Of a stretch of 64,000 nt of DNA, positions 23,723 through 35,403 are shown one piece after another (position 1 is the stretch's first letter; every line of letters starts with the position of its first letter). The DNA is from Apostichopus japonicus (taxonomy: Eukaryota; Echinodermata; Holothuroidea; Aspidochirotida; Stichopodidae). The stretch lies in assembly GCF_037975245.1 (NCBI RefSeq), contig NC_092574.1, forward strand, positions 23,563,713 to 23,627,712, given 5' to 3'. The position numbers and the translations under genes are program-made. The notes beneath the pieces are model-generated. The model saw nothing but the letters and a program-made list of their open reading frames with translations, was not told the DNA's origin and made no database searches.

Positions 23723-26700
23723 GTACGTATATATGTATTTATATACATGTCTTAACGAGAGTGCAGGGTGGGAGGGGGGGGGGATACAGTACCGGGCCCG
23801 TTATAAATTAGAGGGCCGGAAGAAATGTGGGAGGAAGAATATGTATAGTCTTTAAGAAGGAAAACTGAAGATATGACGGTGATTTGACGGCCCGACCAGG
23901 CTATCGCCGCCACTACAAACGTTATTTTATGGGGTATACGATAATGTAAGGGGACCGTTTTGGTGTCCTCGTTGCGATGTGAATCAGCAAGACATTTATT
24001 GTGATAATTAAACAACCTTAATTAAAGCTGAAAAGGCAAAGAAAGATGACAATTTTTAAAACTTCTTCATTATCCGATTAGATTGAATACTGTAGGTCAT
24101 ACTTTTCAAAGTTGCTACATTTTTCAAATCCAACGGTCAAAGCTCATGTGTACAACATGAACACTTATGAAGTAAGATCTCAACCATCGCTTGAACAAGC
24201 TGGGCTTGGGTCAGACTACACTATTTTACAAACTAAAGAGAAAACATTAGTAAGAGACAGTTGGGAGAGGAAAGTGTAAACTGAATTTTAACAAGCCTGG
24301 TGGTCGATGTAATACACGTAAAATTATTTCAGTAACACATGTACGTCATAGATAATACTTTGTGTTTGATTTTCGTCGTTCATAAACTGAAGGGATGGTT
24401 TAGGATTTACTTGATACTTGTTTATGATTTAACAGATCTCTTTGTGTTGTTTGTTCATGATTTCCCGGAATTGGTTTGTTTTATTATGATTAAAGAGCTC
24501 GTTTTTGTTGTATGGTTCATAATTTAACCAAGTATTATGCTTATCTGATGTTTGATCCCGATTTAAGATCAATCTTATTGATTGTTTATAGTCATGACTT
24601 AATAGAACTTTACTTATTGTTTATTCGTGATTCATCAGATCTAAGACAGATAAAGAAGAAACTCCAAGTGCAACTGAGGGAGAGGAGGAGAATGCCTCTG
24701 AAGAAACAGGAGGTGATGAGAGCAAAGACGAAAAGAAAGAAGGCGACCAGTCTAAGGTTGGCAAGGGCAGACGACAGTGGCCTTGGTCGAGAAAGAAGGC
24801 TCCTGGTAGTCCTGCTAATTCCACCATTGCTGAAGGATATCCTGCGGCACAGAACGAAACAGGTTTAGAACTATTTAAATATTGTTTTTAATTATTTATA
24901 TCATGAATTATGACGGTCATGAGAATATGGTTGCCTATAACATTCTACCTTTAAAATATGATAAGAGACACACGAGGGAGAGAGAGAGTAAAAGCTTTCA
25001 GATCATATAGTGGTACTATGATATCATATATTTACAAAATGGCAGCTCCCACACATGATAATAATAATAATAATAATAATAAACATTTATATAGCGCTTT
25101 ACCTAACGAATATCTCAAAGCGCTTTTACAAAGAATGCAGAGAAAAACCACTACTAATTAAAGTACTTAGCAAAGAGGAAGGTTTTGAGATGAGACTTGA
25201 AAGTTTGAAAATTATGAAGTGCACGAGGAGACTGTCGTAAAGTATTCCACAAACGTGGCGCGAAAACATGGAACGCCCTATCGCAGTAGAACTTGGTATT
25301 TCCAAAGATATCTCCCAAACGTATAGCAAGATTTCTATTAGCTATATATTTGCGGGAAGTTGTTCTTTACAGTGATCTCATGACAAAAAAGCAAAATATG
25401 ATAGCGGGCGTTATGTCTCCTTTTATGGAGAAATAAACCCTAGCATTTTCTGCTTATAGAATAACGCTTTGCAGGATACGCTCTTCTCGACAGAAGCGAC
25501 GCGAATGCATGAAAACATTTCTTTCAGCCTTAAAATGGATTTAATCGTCACTCATAGCATACCCCATTGTTGTTTGAATTTCGATAGTTCCTGCCATATA
25601 TCGTATATCAACACATTAAAACCTTCTAAGCTTAACATTTAATACGCGCCGTTCACGATAACTAAGGCATTATTTAGTCAAATGTTTCTTCCGAAACACT
25701 TTCTGGACTTGGGAATTTTTTGGAGGAAAAAATAGAACATGGATGCATTTGGACTTGACTGCTATCAATTCGAGCCTGAATACACAGCGGAGGAACTGTG
25801 ACAACGTGACCTAGAGCTTCCTAAACGGACCGCATCCGTGGCCGACACTTGCAGTTACTCAGATGCTAGTATTACCAACACTTGTAACAGTTCTGCGAAG
25901 GAGGTGCATGCGTGGTGCTTTTGTGCCTTTTGTACGTTATCTTTTCTCTGGAAATCTTTTCCCTTCAGGAACAAAATAATATCGTTTCCTCTTCCCTGCC
26001 CCTTCCTCCGGCATTTTGCAAACTAACTTCCGAACTATCAAGTGTACAATTCATATGCAGAGATGGGTATTGTTTAACTTACGATGTGGCTCGCTGACGT
26101 CATTTTTGAAGCGCCCTCGTTATTGAAATTAACGTAATGCTCGCCATCACAGTAGGTGTTCAAAAATAATTACAAAATTCCTGGAAATTCGGGGAAAAGT
26201 TAGTTTTGACTAGTTATTTCACAGAGGGTGTAAGATTATTTGTCTCTGCTATGAGGTCACTGCAAAACCTCATGGTGTATTTCTCCTTTAAGTGATTTCC
26301 ATAGAACTTTATTGGAGTGATTATTAGAATCGCGAGGTAATAATGAGATAAACATGTCACGTCCGATTTACAGTTTAGTCAAAATGTCTTATATTTCTTG
26401 CCCTTCAGGCAGTAAAATCAGCTGCAAGTTGTCAAAAGAAGAAATAACTTTCTTTCATGGAAAAGCTTATGGGAGGCCAAAAAGTATGTCACTTGCATTT
26501 ACATTGATGATTTACCTTCATCACTCGACACACAATAGTCGAACTTTCGTGAAGTGAAACGGACCACAAAGACACCAATCGTTAAGATGTTATTATATTT
26601 TACTGTATACGTAATGCTTTGAGTTTCGTCACCTAAGAGCGATTACTGGATACATTCAAAAAATTGACCATATTTTACTATATAGGATTAAACTCCATCA

Positions 26701-27270
26701 ACATTCATGCTTGTGTATACGAATGATCTGTATATACCTATGTTAACATGATAACTACAGAACAGTCGGAACAGGATGGAGGTGAATGGATCATGGTAGA
26801 TTTCATATTACATCATTATTCCATTGTTTCAAAATAGTCGTAATAATAGTGCAGGTTTTATGCATCAGTGTAATTGTTCATTTTTCTGTCTTCTCCCCAA
26901 CTCCCAGAATAGAAAGAAATACTCCTACTGAACAAGCCCCACCCCCCCCCCGACTGGCGATGGGAGGTGTGGGTTCCCATTCCCCTGTGGGCACGCCAGT
27001 GCTCTCAAGACTTATTCCTCCATTGAGGCTATATATGCAAGAAATTAATCGTATTTCTACTCCTTATCAACAGAGGAAAGGCAACCGAGTGACCAAGAAT
27101 TTGAAGCTGACCTAACCAAGAGGGTGAAGGAACTAGAACAACAAAAATCACAGTTGACCAATCGCATTGATTTATACAAGAAAGCCCAGACACTCGAACA
27201 AGACGTAGCGAGTTTGCGCAATGAAGCAGAGATTCTAAAACGGAACATGTTAAGTGACAATACGGAATAA
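23646..27270 (+). CDS. Small Glu/Lys-rich protein with C-terminal coiled coil (unrecognised family)
   Basis: Predicted join 23646-23722, 24639-24862, 26761-26781, (26913-26966), 27074-27270, about 165 residues without the optional exon and 183 with it. The N-terminus is a highly charged, probably disordered Glu/Lys/Ala/Thr tract. A basic-aromatic patch follows (GKGRRQWPWSRKKAPGSP), and the C-terminus is a heptad-like coiled coil (LTKRVKELEQQKSQLTNRID ... DVASLRNEAEILKRNML). Phases fit at every junction (2, 1, 1, 1), which strongly argues for a real gene although I cannot name a family. The start codon lies in a purine context and is the first in frame. AATAAA at 27462-27467 lies 192 bases after the stop. 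A scaffold or cytoskeletal adaptor role would only be a guess from composition. Confidence 0.65.
24639..24862 (+). CDS. Coiled-coil protein exon 2
   Basis: Acceptor attcatcag|ATCTAAG, donor GAAACAG|gtttag, 224 nt. Codons run SKTDKEETPSATEGEEENAS through a Glu/Asp/Lys-rich tract to the basic-aromatic RRQWPWSRKK patch, then NSTIAEGYPAAQNET. Longer open frames over the same bases (24512-24868 plus, 24621-24827 minus) are shadows. Confidence 0.65.
25052..25430 (-). mobile_element. 5'-truncated LINE (CR1/L2/Rex-like) 3' end
   Basis: On the minus strand the frame reads IRLGDIFGNTKF...DRAFHVFAPRLWNTL, then NFQTFKSHLKTFLF to a stop at 25154-25156. This is the typical C-terminus of non-LTR reverse transcriptase polyproteins (A-P-x-LWN-x-L ... 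F+x-LK-x-LF). The 3' UTR has AAAGCGCTTTGAGA and AAAGCGCTATATAAATG, then an (ATT)n tail (25056-25080 on plus). Only the 3' few hundred bases are present, as usual for dead-on-arrival LINE copies. Confidence 0.75.
26761..26781 (+). CDS. 21-nt micro-exon of coiled-coil protein
   Basis: Acceptor gataactacag|AACAGTC and donor GATGGAG|gtgaat bound exactly 21 bases, entered and left with one base, encoding QSEQDG between two shared Glu/Gly codons. Exons this small are often missed by gene callers. Confidence 0.55.
26913..26966 (+). CDS. Possible proline-rich cassette exon
   Basis: Acceptor ccagaatag|AAAG, donor ATGGGAG|gtgtgg, 54 nt, same phase at both ends, so it can be skipped or included without changing frame. 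It encodes RNTPTEQAPPPPRLAMG, a proline-rich SH3/EVH1-type linker. The upstream AG at 26907 would place a stop in frame, so only the AG at 26911-26912 works. Confidence 0.4.
27074..27270 (+). CDS. Coiled-coil protein terminal exon
   Basis: Acceptor ttatcaacag|AGGAAAGG, entered with one base. Encodes EERQPSDQEFEADLTKRVKE and a coiled coil to the TAA at 27268-27270. Leu/Val/Ile heptad positions are clear in LTKRVKELEQQ and LEQDVASLRNEAEIL. Confidence 0.68.
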
Positions 27271-27461
27271 ATGTAATCCCTTGGTGAGTACGGAGGGCGT
27301 GCATATGATTCCATACACTAAAGACGGTCTCTCATATGTGTTTAGTTGGCGCTTTTTCTCGAACCAAATCAATCTTTTTTACAATTTTTTTATGGCAATA
27401 TTATATTCGCCAGCGCTTTTTCATAACCAGCAGCAAGATTCACTGTACCATACTACACGTG

Positions 27462-27467
27462 AATAAA
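27462..27467 (+). promoter_or_regulatory. Polyadenylation signal AATAAA
   Basis: Canonical hexamer 192 bases after the stop of the coiled-coil gene, on the same strand. Confidence 0.5.
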
Positions 27468-27699
27468 CGTCTGAGATTACAAACCGTCATGTGCAAGCCC
27501 CCTTTACTCACCTCCGATATCCTACCCCAATCCATAACCTACCCTTCATGCTCCTCTTGCTTTCGTCCCATTTATACCCTCTCCTTTACACCGGTGAGAG
27601 TAGCAACCACTTATGTTTTGGTCAATGTGAATAGTTTCGCGGAACTGATCATTACTGAGACTCACTGACGTGACTGGCTAAATATCCAACGCTGCATGT

Positions 27700-30600
27700 A
27701 GTAAAACAAAGTGCTAAAACAAACTTAAAACGTATTTGTGTTTAGATTACGTTATCTTTGAAGCTTTTCACATACTTTGCGCTAATGATGGCACGGTGAT
27801 GCTGTTGCAAGGTGAGATACACTGTTGTTTGAACGGTAAAACTATGTCGACGTAAAATCCTACATGTTTATTTGGTTGACTCAGAGAATATCTGTTAACG
27901 GCCAGCATCAAGGAAGTGAATCGTCATTAGACTAGACACTTGTTCAACGTTCTTTAACTGATTTCATTCGGCACTTCTTCCGTCCCTACTCCCCAAATGG
28001 TTGAGTCATATCCTTTCATCTCAACTATCTTCTCCCACATTAATACTCAGCTAAGAGCAGTCCATCAAGGAGCTGCCAAGTTTAATAGGTTGCTTGTTAC
28101 CTTCAAAGGAAACTGGAACCAAAATAGCTCGTCACACCAGGAAAGCCGCGTCCTTTTAAAGCTTACATCACTTGCCAAAGAGGTTTGCATATCAGGAAGA
28201 ACAAATTAAGTGACCGCTCATTGGTAACTTAAAGTGTCGACAATTACCTTTCATTTTTTGTCGAGGGGGCATATTAGATAAACTTGTTTACCACAGTTCA
28301 GTACCCTACATACTCATGACTCGATTATCAACAAGAATAGAAAACAATTGTGATATCCCCTCCCCCTTCCCTTAGAGACTATAAAGTGAATAGCGTCACT
28401 GAATCGCATCAAACTCAAAATAACGTGACTCGTTACAATTATTGTACTATTTTCAGTTTCTTTATCTCTTTATGCCATATAGAGCACTGATTACGTAACA
28501 TCTAAGTTCAAAAGTAGGTAGGACCGTGGGACGCTCGGTGCTCATTCTCGAAAGTATGGTATGGGGTATATGGTGGGCGTCGCAAAAGGGGGGGGGGGTC
28601 ATTCTACTTCCATCTGTCTGCTTGTGTATAAAGAACAAATAAATAACATTACGAATGAAGGCCAATTTTTTTTGTCTGTGTGTTAAATACCGAAACATTG
28701 TGTAGTGTTTTTATTTATAATTTATGCTTCCAAAAGTATTTTAATACTCAAGAACAAAATGATATATATTCATAAATTTAGGGAGCATTTTCTAAGGGTT
28801 AGTTACCCGAGTTTCATGTTCTCAGAATCTGAGATTTTGAATGTCCTTAGTGTTCTAATTCGGTGTGTAGGTACACGAAGCGACAAAGTCAGTGACGCAT
28901 GCGCACAACTGGACAACTTGGGTTAATCCCATATATATCGGGTGACCATATAGATATTTCCTTCTCACTTATGCAACATGCCATAAACAACGTCCATTAA
29001 TTCTATCATGCACTGTGTTGAGTAAGATACCAACAACTCTCCGGTTACCGTTGATTAGTTCGACACGACAATGTGGACACTATTGACCACTTGATCACCA
29101 TTGACCATGTGAGGTTACGAGTGGATCAAATTCTTTTGTTTTCGTGCCCATCCTCTACCGGTATCTTGAGTAAATTTTCTTAAAAGATAAATATGGCCAT
29201 CCCTGCCCTTCTCCTCCCAAGCCTACCCCCTTCCCATTCGCATCTCTACCTGTGAATGTTTCCAATTTTGTTATATTTTTGGTTTTACATATGTATCTTT
29301 CTGCAGTAAATCAAGTTATTTAACCCCTCGACCTAACTTTTCATAAACGATATTCCTTTCAGTAGGATTGCGGAACCAAAACAATTTAATTTCTGGGGGA
29401 AGGGCCACATTTTCCCACAAGGGTGGAAAGCAGTGCTCCTACACTGAGCAGGACTACCCTCATTAAAGGTGACAATAATGAAAAATATATAACAAATATG
29501 GTAATGTTTCCCTTCCAATTATTCCTTTTAGGAGCGAAAGAGGGACGGAGGGAGCGGGCGGGTCGGTCTACGCCCCATGTACTCTGTATATGGGTAAGAT
29601 CTGTCCATGCATGCTTAAGCGATATCTTTTTAATATTTCTGTATATTCTTTGTTTTACACTGCAGGCCTTCTTCTTACCATTCGACAGCTCTGACCTCCC
29701 ACTCAGCTAGCGAATCTTCATCACGAAAATCAACCTAATTTATGTTTTAGGATTCTGGAGTTAAGGGAAGGAAGAGAGGAACGATAGGGGGGCAAACAGA
29801 TCACCTCATGTTTATGTTATGTTCATTGATTGTAAATTTTTAATAATATTGTATAAATATCACTTCCGGATGCCCTGGTATTAGTTTACTTTATTTCTAT
29901 GACGTAGACATCCATAGCGGATGTGACATATGCTGCTAAAAGACGAATCACGTTATAAGGGTTCGCGTTTTATTCGGTAACGCTCGGGAGTAATGCAACA
30001 CTCGGGCCCCTGATGTACACAAGGGCTATACTTGGCAGCAGCATCGCAAAACCGCATTTGAAAAAAAAACAACAATTTCATTCCAAAAACGGCGTCATAA
30101 TCATATTCCTAATTTATTAAACCGAATCCTCTATTCCTTTCTATGCACATATCTCCATCCTATACTACGTCACATCAAATATGCTGCAGGAGCGGGGAGT
30201 AAAGAATAAAGTAGCTCCATGTATATATATTATAGACATTATTAAACATTGATTTATAGGGATGCCACCATCGTAGGAAAATATCTCACAGGCAAGATCG
30301 ACTTCGTAACAAAACGTCAACTTTTAATGACGTCATCCGATGACGACTTGAACTCAACATTGAATTTCGTCAAATTTAATTATGACTGTTGGTCTTGAAC
30401 TAAAACAAAACTCCCAGTAATACTTGACTTATTGATCATACAAATTTCAATATATATTTTGTCGAGGTAGTGGTGGATGGGGGGAGAGGGTAGGATAGGG
30501 GGGGGGGTGGGGTGCGCAATCAAACCGAAATAGACTGGCACATTGTTTGTATATTTTAAGGGCAATGATGGATTTGTAAGTTTTGTTTCCTTTCACTGCT

Positions 30601-33200
30601 CGTTTTCATAGCATTATTTACAATTTTCTTTGAAGATTAGATTTTCATTATGTAGTTGCATGTTGATTAAAGTTTTTAATTCAAATTTCAATACATTTGT
30701 TTTTTGTGTGAGAACTGTCACGTGGTCAGTGGTTCTAATACTTTGACATTGTAACGATTGGGCTTCCAAAGGCAAGTACACACTTCTAAGTATAACCACG
30801 ATATATACAGTAAACTTAACTCTTCACTTACTTCGAAACGCTAACAATTCCATGACTGAATTCTCGAAGGTTTAAAACTTGCAAATATTACCGAGATTAT
30901 GTTTTGAGTGATCGTGTTATCAAACATCACTATAAGCCGAGAATAAGTGACGAAGGTTTTCTTATATTTTCTGTTGTATTTTTGGACTATGACCTTTAAA
31001 CTTATAAGGAGAATGTCGACATACTCATGTTAGAACTGTTCAAAGTTTCGTTGAGATATTCGGTATTTTTTATGAACACATATATTTGCGAAAATTTTGG
31101 ACATCTAATGCAAATATAAAATCTAAAAGTTTAGGTAAGTAAGTATGATAAATGAGCGATACTGACTAAAATCTTCAAATGCTACAAAACAACGATGAAC
31201 AAAGAGGTGATGCAAAATATTTGATTTTCAGGAAAGTGGCAAAACCCTGAGAAATTAATTAAAGAATAAAATCTTCGTGATAAACACATAACACTTTGCA
31301 CGTGGCCGTTCAATATTTATATATGTCCACTGAAGAAACGTCTGACATTATTTGTCTGTGTATAACAACAATGTAAAAGATTATTGTAAACATCCCCAGC
31401 AGGACTGTATTCCGAAACTGTTGCTACATGCTTCGGAAACTCTCGGAGGTTTTCGTTCATGTTCGGACATATTAGACCACCCTTGTATTCCATTTGTCAT
31501 TTGTGTTTTTGTCTTTTCTTGATTTGTGGCTGGGCTACTGTGCAAGGTATATGAATAGATTACCTTACCTTTACAATGTTTGTCTGATGTAATTATTTAT
31601 AATCCATTAAAGAAATCATTCATGTTTTTTTGGGGGGCAACGGATGCCTGTGTGGGTGGGGGGGTATAGTGTATGCGTGTGTGAACTTGTTTGTCATATA
31701 GACTGAGGACTTCAAAAAACGAAATTTCAAGTCTTCAGAGGTCATTTTGTAGAGAATCACCACGTCCTCAGAAGAATTCTATTGTTAAGGTTTCTAAGGT
31801 TACGGTTCGTGGAGTGAAAAGATGGAAAAACAATGGGATACTGAATGTTTGAATGTCTGTGTGTTTATGTGTGTGAAAGTAACTTCAAAATCTGATATTT
31901 TATTAAAGCGAACGATATCGCCCCTAAAATTTGCTAGAAATGCGAATAATGGCCCACTCGTGTACAAATATTAACACCCACGTTGTACTGCCTCGCTAAT
32001 AACATATCATATCATGTCATTGAGACATTTAATTGTATATTCTGTTGCATTAATACTTTGTCCAAAATCAGTGTGCATCGAATATATTGCAATTAATAAT
32101 TGACGTGAAACTTAGCTTAATTGTAAAAATAGTTGAGTAAAATAATTAAGTATATTTGTCGTGATTACGTCGACAAACCTGCCTTACGTAAAATGTAAGA
32201 ATGCCCAAAAAATATGAGGGGTGGGGGGGGGGGGGCAAGTGTTAATATATAGAAAGAAAAAAAGAAAGGTCTCGTTTTCTATACAGAACCAATTTATTCA
32301 TTGACTACATCAGGTGGTACAACAAATTCAAGTGAATGCGCTTCAGTGTAGTGGTTCAAAGATTATCCACGGAATATCAATAAAGTGAACAAGCGCCCCC
32401 ATAATTCATGTACGTGTAAAATCGTCCCCATGATTTGATGAAACCAATCCTTGCCTGATGTATTTATATATAGTATAATATGCCTACATTTTACTCCGGA
32501 TTTAATCTAACTTGATTGAACCATTAGTGAAGGAGATAATTGGTGAGAGCCGGGAGAGGGCAAGTAGAGGCCTATGATAATTCATACGATGCTGAAAGTG
32601 AATTTACAAGTTTTTCGGTTTGAGAGGTGTAAATGAACGGAGAAAACGAGAATAAAAGCCTTTGCTGCTGGACAACTTTAAAGTAATCTGTATCAAAGCT
32701 TCACTCCCACCCGCCCCCACCCCCCCCCGGAGGGGGATGAGAACCTCCTGCTCTTCAAAGTCTTCAAAACGTCATTACACGTTCATGGGCGCATGTGAGC
32801 ATACATGATATAGGCTATTTATCACATATTTCTATGTTTATTTGCATATAGTTTGTGGAAGGTACATGCTAGTGTGGTTCATGGAGATATTTCCACTCTT
32901 CATCTACTGTAATTGATCTAGGGTCGAAGCTATAGTAGCCCCATCACCCCCACCCCCCGATCCCTCCCAGAACCCCTCTGGTCTAGTCAACATAAACCAG
33001 CGGTGCTGCACATAAATGTACATTTGCAACTAAAACATATCATGGCGACGCATGCCCCTTTAACTTGAATGATGTAAACTTGATAAAAGCTATAACTTAA
33101 AGTGGCACAAACCAAATTATAAGCATCGGTCTATCAATAAGTATGCTAGAAATGTATGTACTGTTTGGTTCGTCACTCAATTTAAACTTCAGGAAGCATT
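27700..33200. other. Gene-free spacer
   Basis: No exon is supported. It contains G-runs (about 28590, 30498, 32222), C-runs (about 32718) and AT-rich stretches. Open frames such as 27997-28209, 29423-29710 and 30380-30565 lack recognisable content. Confidence 0.5.
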
Positions 33201-33266
33201 TTACTAAATACTTTCTTTTACAAAACATGAGACATTGTAGATCTATTTCTCTTCCATGAAAATAGG

Positions 33267-33268
<2 letters not shown>

Positions 33269-33334
<66 letters not shown>
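33269..33334. repeat. (TA)n microsatellite
   Basis: Pure AT dinucleotide array of about 66 bases; it accounts for the Ile-Tyr open frame on the minus strand. Confidence 0.95.
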
Positions 33335-33336
<2 letters not shown>

Positions 33337-34540
33337 ATTCCTCTTGCTTTGAAACTGGTGTCACCACAGACATTACCCTAACTAGATCAGAACAAACGTT
33401 TCGCAATATTATGTCAAGTGTACTCTGCATTCTTTTCCTTCTGATCTAATGAGAGAAAAAAAGACTGTGGACTAAATGTACGTATATAATAAACAATAAA
33501 TATGACCCAAAATGTCTTAAATATTTAGAAACAAATTTACAGTATATTAGCACTCCTTTTTCAATTCTGCGGTGTAAGTTTACATGGCGGTTTACGAGAT
33601 TTTACAGGCGATTTTCAAAATCCTAGATTCCCCCCCCCCCCACCCCTCCTCCTGTTTTGGACGGGCCTTTTATGTTCACACTAATGTAGTATGGTGACTC
33701 ATCAATTCACTGAATCAAGAGGAGCCTGCTTCAGTATGTTGACCTTTTAAGAAACGTCAGGCTGAATGAAATACGACAGGAGCAGATAAACAGGACATAA
33801 TAACATCGCTAACTAACCTCAGTCTCAACCCTAACAGCACTGTGATCACGACGTGATGATGACGATATTGTTCTAAATCAAAGAACTATAAAGGGTTCCC
33901 TCTTTATTTCTTTGTTCTAAATACAACCTCACTGTCACAATTCCTCATATAACATTTATCTCTAAGCATATACACGCGCACATACGCACGTACACACACA
34001 CACAAACACGCAGACGGAGAGTTGAATTTCCACTCACTGAAGAAATGAAAATATACCAGCTGTTGTGTGTTGTCCTTGCCTCTAAGTGATGATATCAAAT
34101 TTCTCCAACTTCGTTGTTTCCATGTCTGGGGATTCCCCGAGTGCAAATATTGGTTCAACCGAAATACTTTTTAGACGTGACCCTATCCAAATTCAATCGT
34201 ACCTTGACCTGTTGGTCATCTTTATTTCGGAAACAAAGAGATTAAACAAGATAATATTAATTAAGTCTTGATGAATAACGAGAATTAATTTAATACAAAC
34301 AGCTGCTGAATAAGCTGTTGTTTACAAATACAGCCGAGTCAAAAAGATATTTCCCCCTTTCCTAGAAATCGACGATTCCACCTGAAAAATCCAAATAACT
34401 TTGGTTTGAGCCGGGCAAATTACAGCGTACGGTTGTACTAGCACTACTAGCTTTCGCGGAACAGTGAACAGACGTTCGTTAGACTGGTATAGGCTAGCAG
34501 TGTTCATCGTATATACAGTACTTCTCTAATTGACGCACAG

Positions 34541-34743
34541 ATGGATCCTCCGCCATCACCCAATATTGAATGGCAGGCTAATCCCTGGGTGTTTGGCTTC
34601 ATTTTGTCCGTTGCAATTAACATCAGTATAGGGCTATATTTTTCATTGTTTGCCATTGTCGATTTTCTAATCACAAAATGTTTCAAAGAGGATCATCGCT
34701 TGGTAAAGGCTCACAGGAAAACGCCAAACTTTATGCACTGTTT
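34541..34743 (+). CDS. TLC-like protein exon 1
   Basis: ATG at 34541 begins [20 protein letters not shown] and ends ...KTPNFMHC plus two bases before donor TTT|gtgagt. The frame would hit a stop at once if not spliced, and the two leftover bases complete a Phe codon with exon 2. Confidence 0.68.
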
Positions 34744-35334
34744 GTGAGTATGAATAGCTTATCACTTTTGTTTTCTAAGTTATACCAATCAACTCTCTTT
34801 GTTTTAATATTTTGAAGAGTGTAAGTAATTATTGTAGGCCTATGCATGGCTCATATTTCTTTCTGCTGTCTTGAAGCTCCTTTAACGGTGCATCGACTCT
34901 ATTGAACAGGGTGAAAAATACAATTTTTGTACTGGACCCTAGGGAGAGGGGGGGGGGTGCTAAAATTGTTTATCGTTCAGGATTGTATCAGAGGGTGCTT
35001 CGAGCTTTGAAACAATGTAGAAGAATTTTCAACTGTTTAGACTGTACCGCACATAAGCCACGTGTTGTATATTGATGTACTATACTGTACACTATAACTT
35101 ATTTTTAATATTCTTTCTACCGGCCGAAAGGGGCTGTAAATCGCTCCGGCCCCTAAGCATACGCAGATGCGCCACGATATTGAGAATTTCCAGTCCCCCT
35201 TCAACCAGCATGATTGCATAACCTCATTGAGCGTGAGGGGTTTCCCCTTGTTTTCCCGACATAGTCAACTGTGTAAACAAATATTAAGGAAGGTGATTTC
35301 AGTTACCCTATATGTAATATTATACACACACACA

Positions 35335-35403
<69 letters not shown>

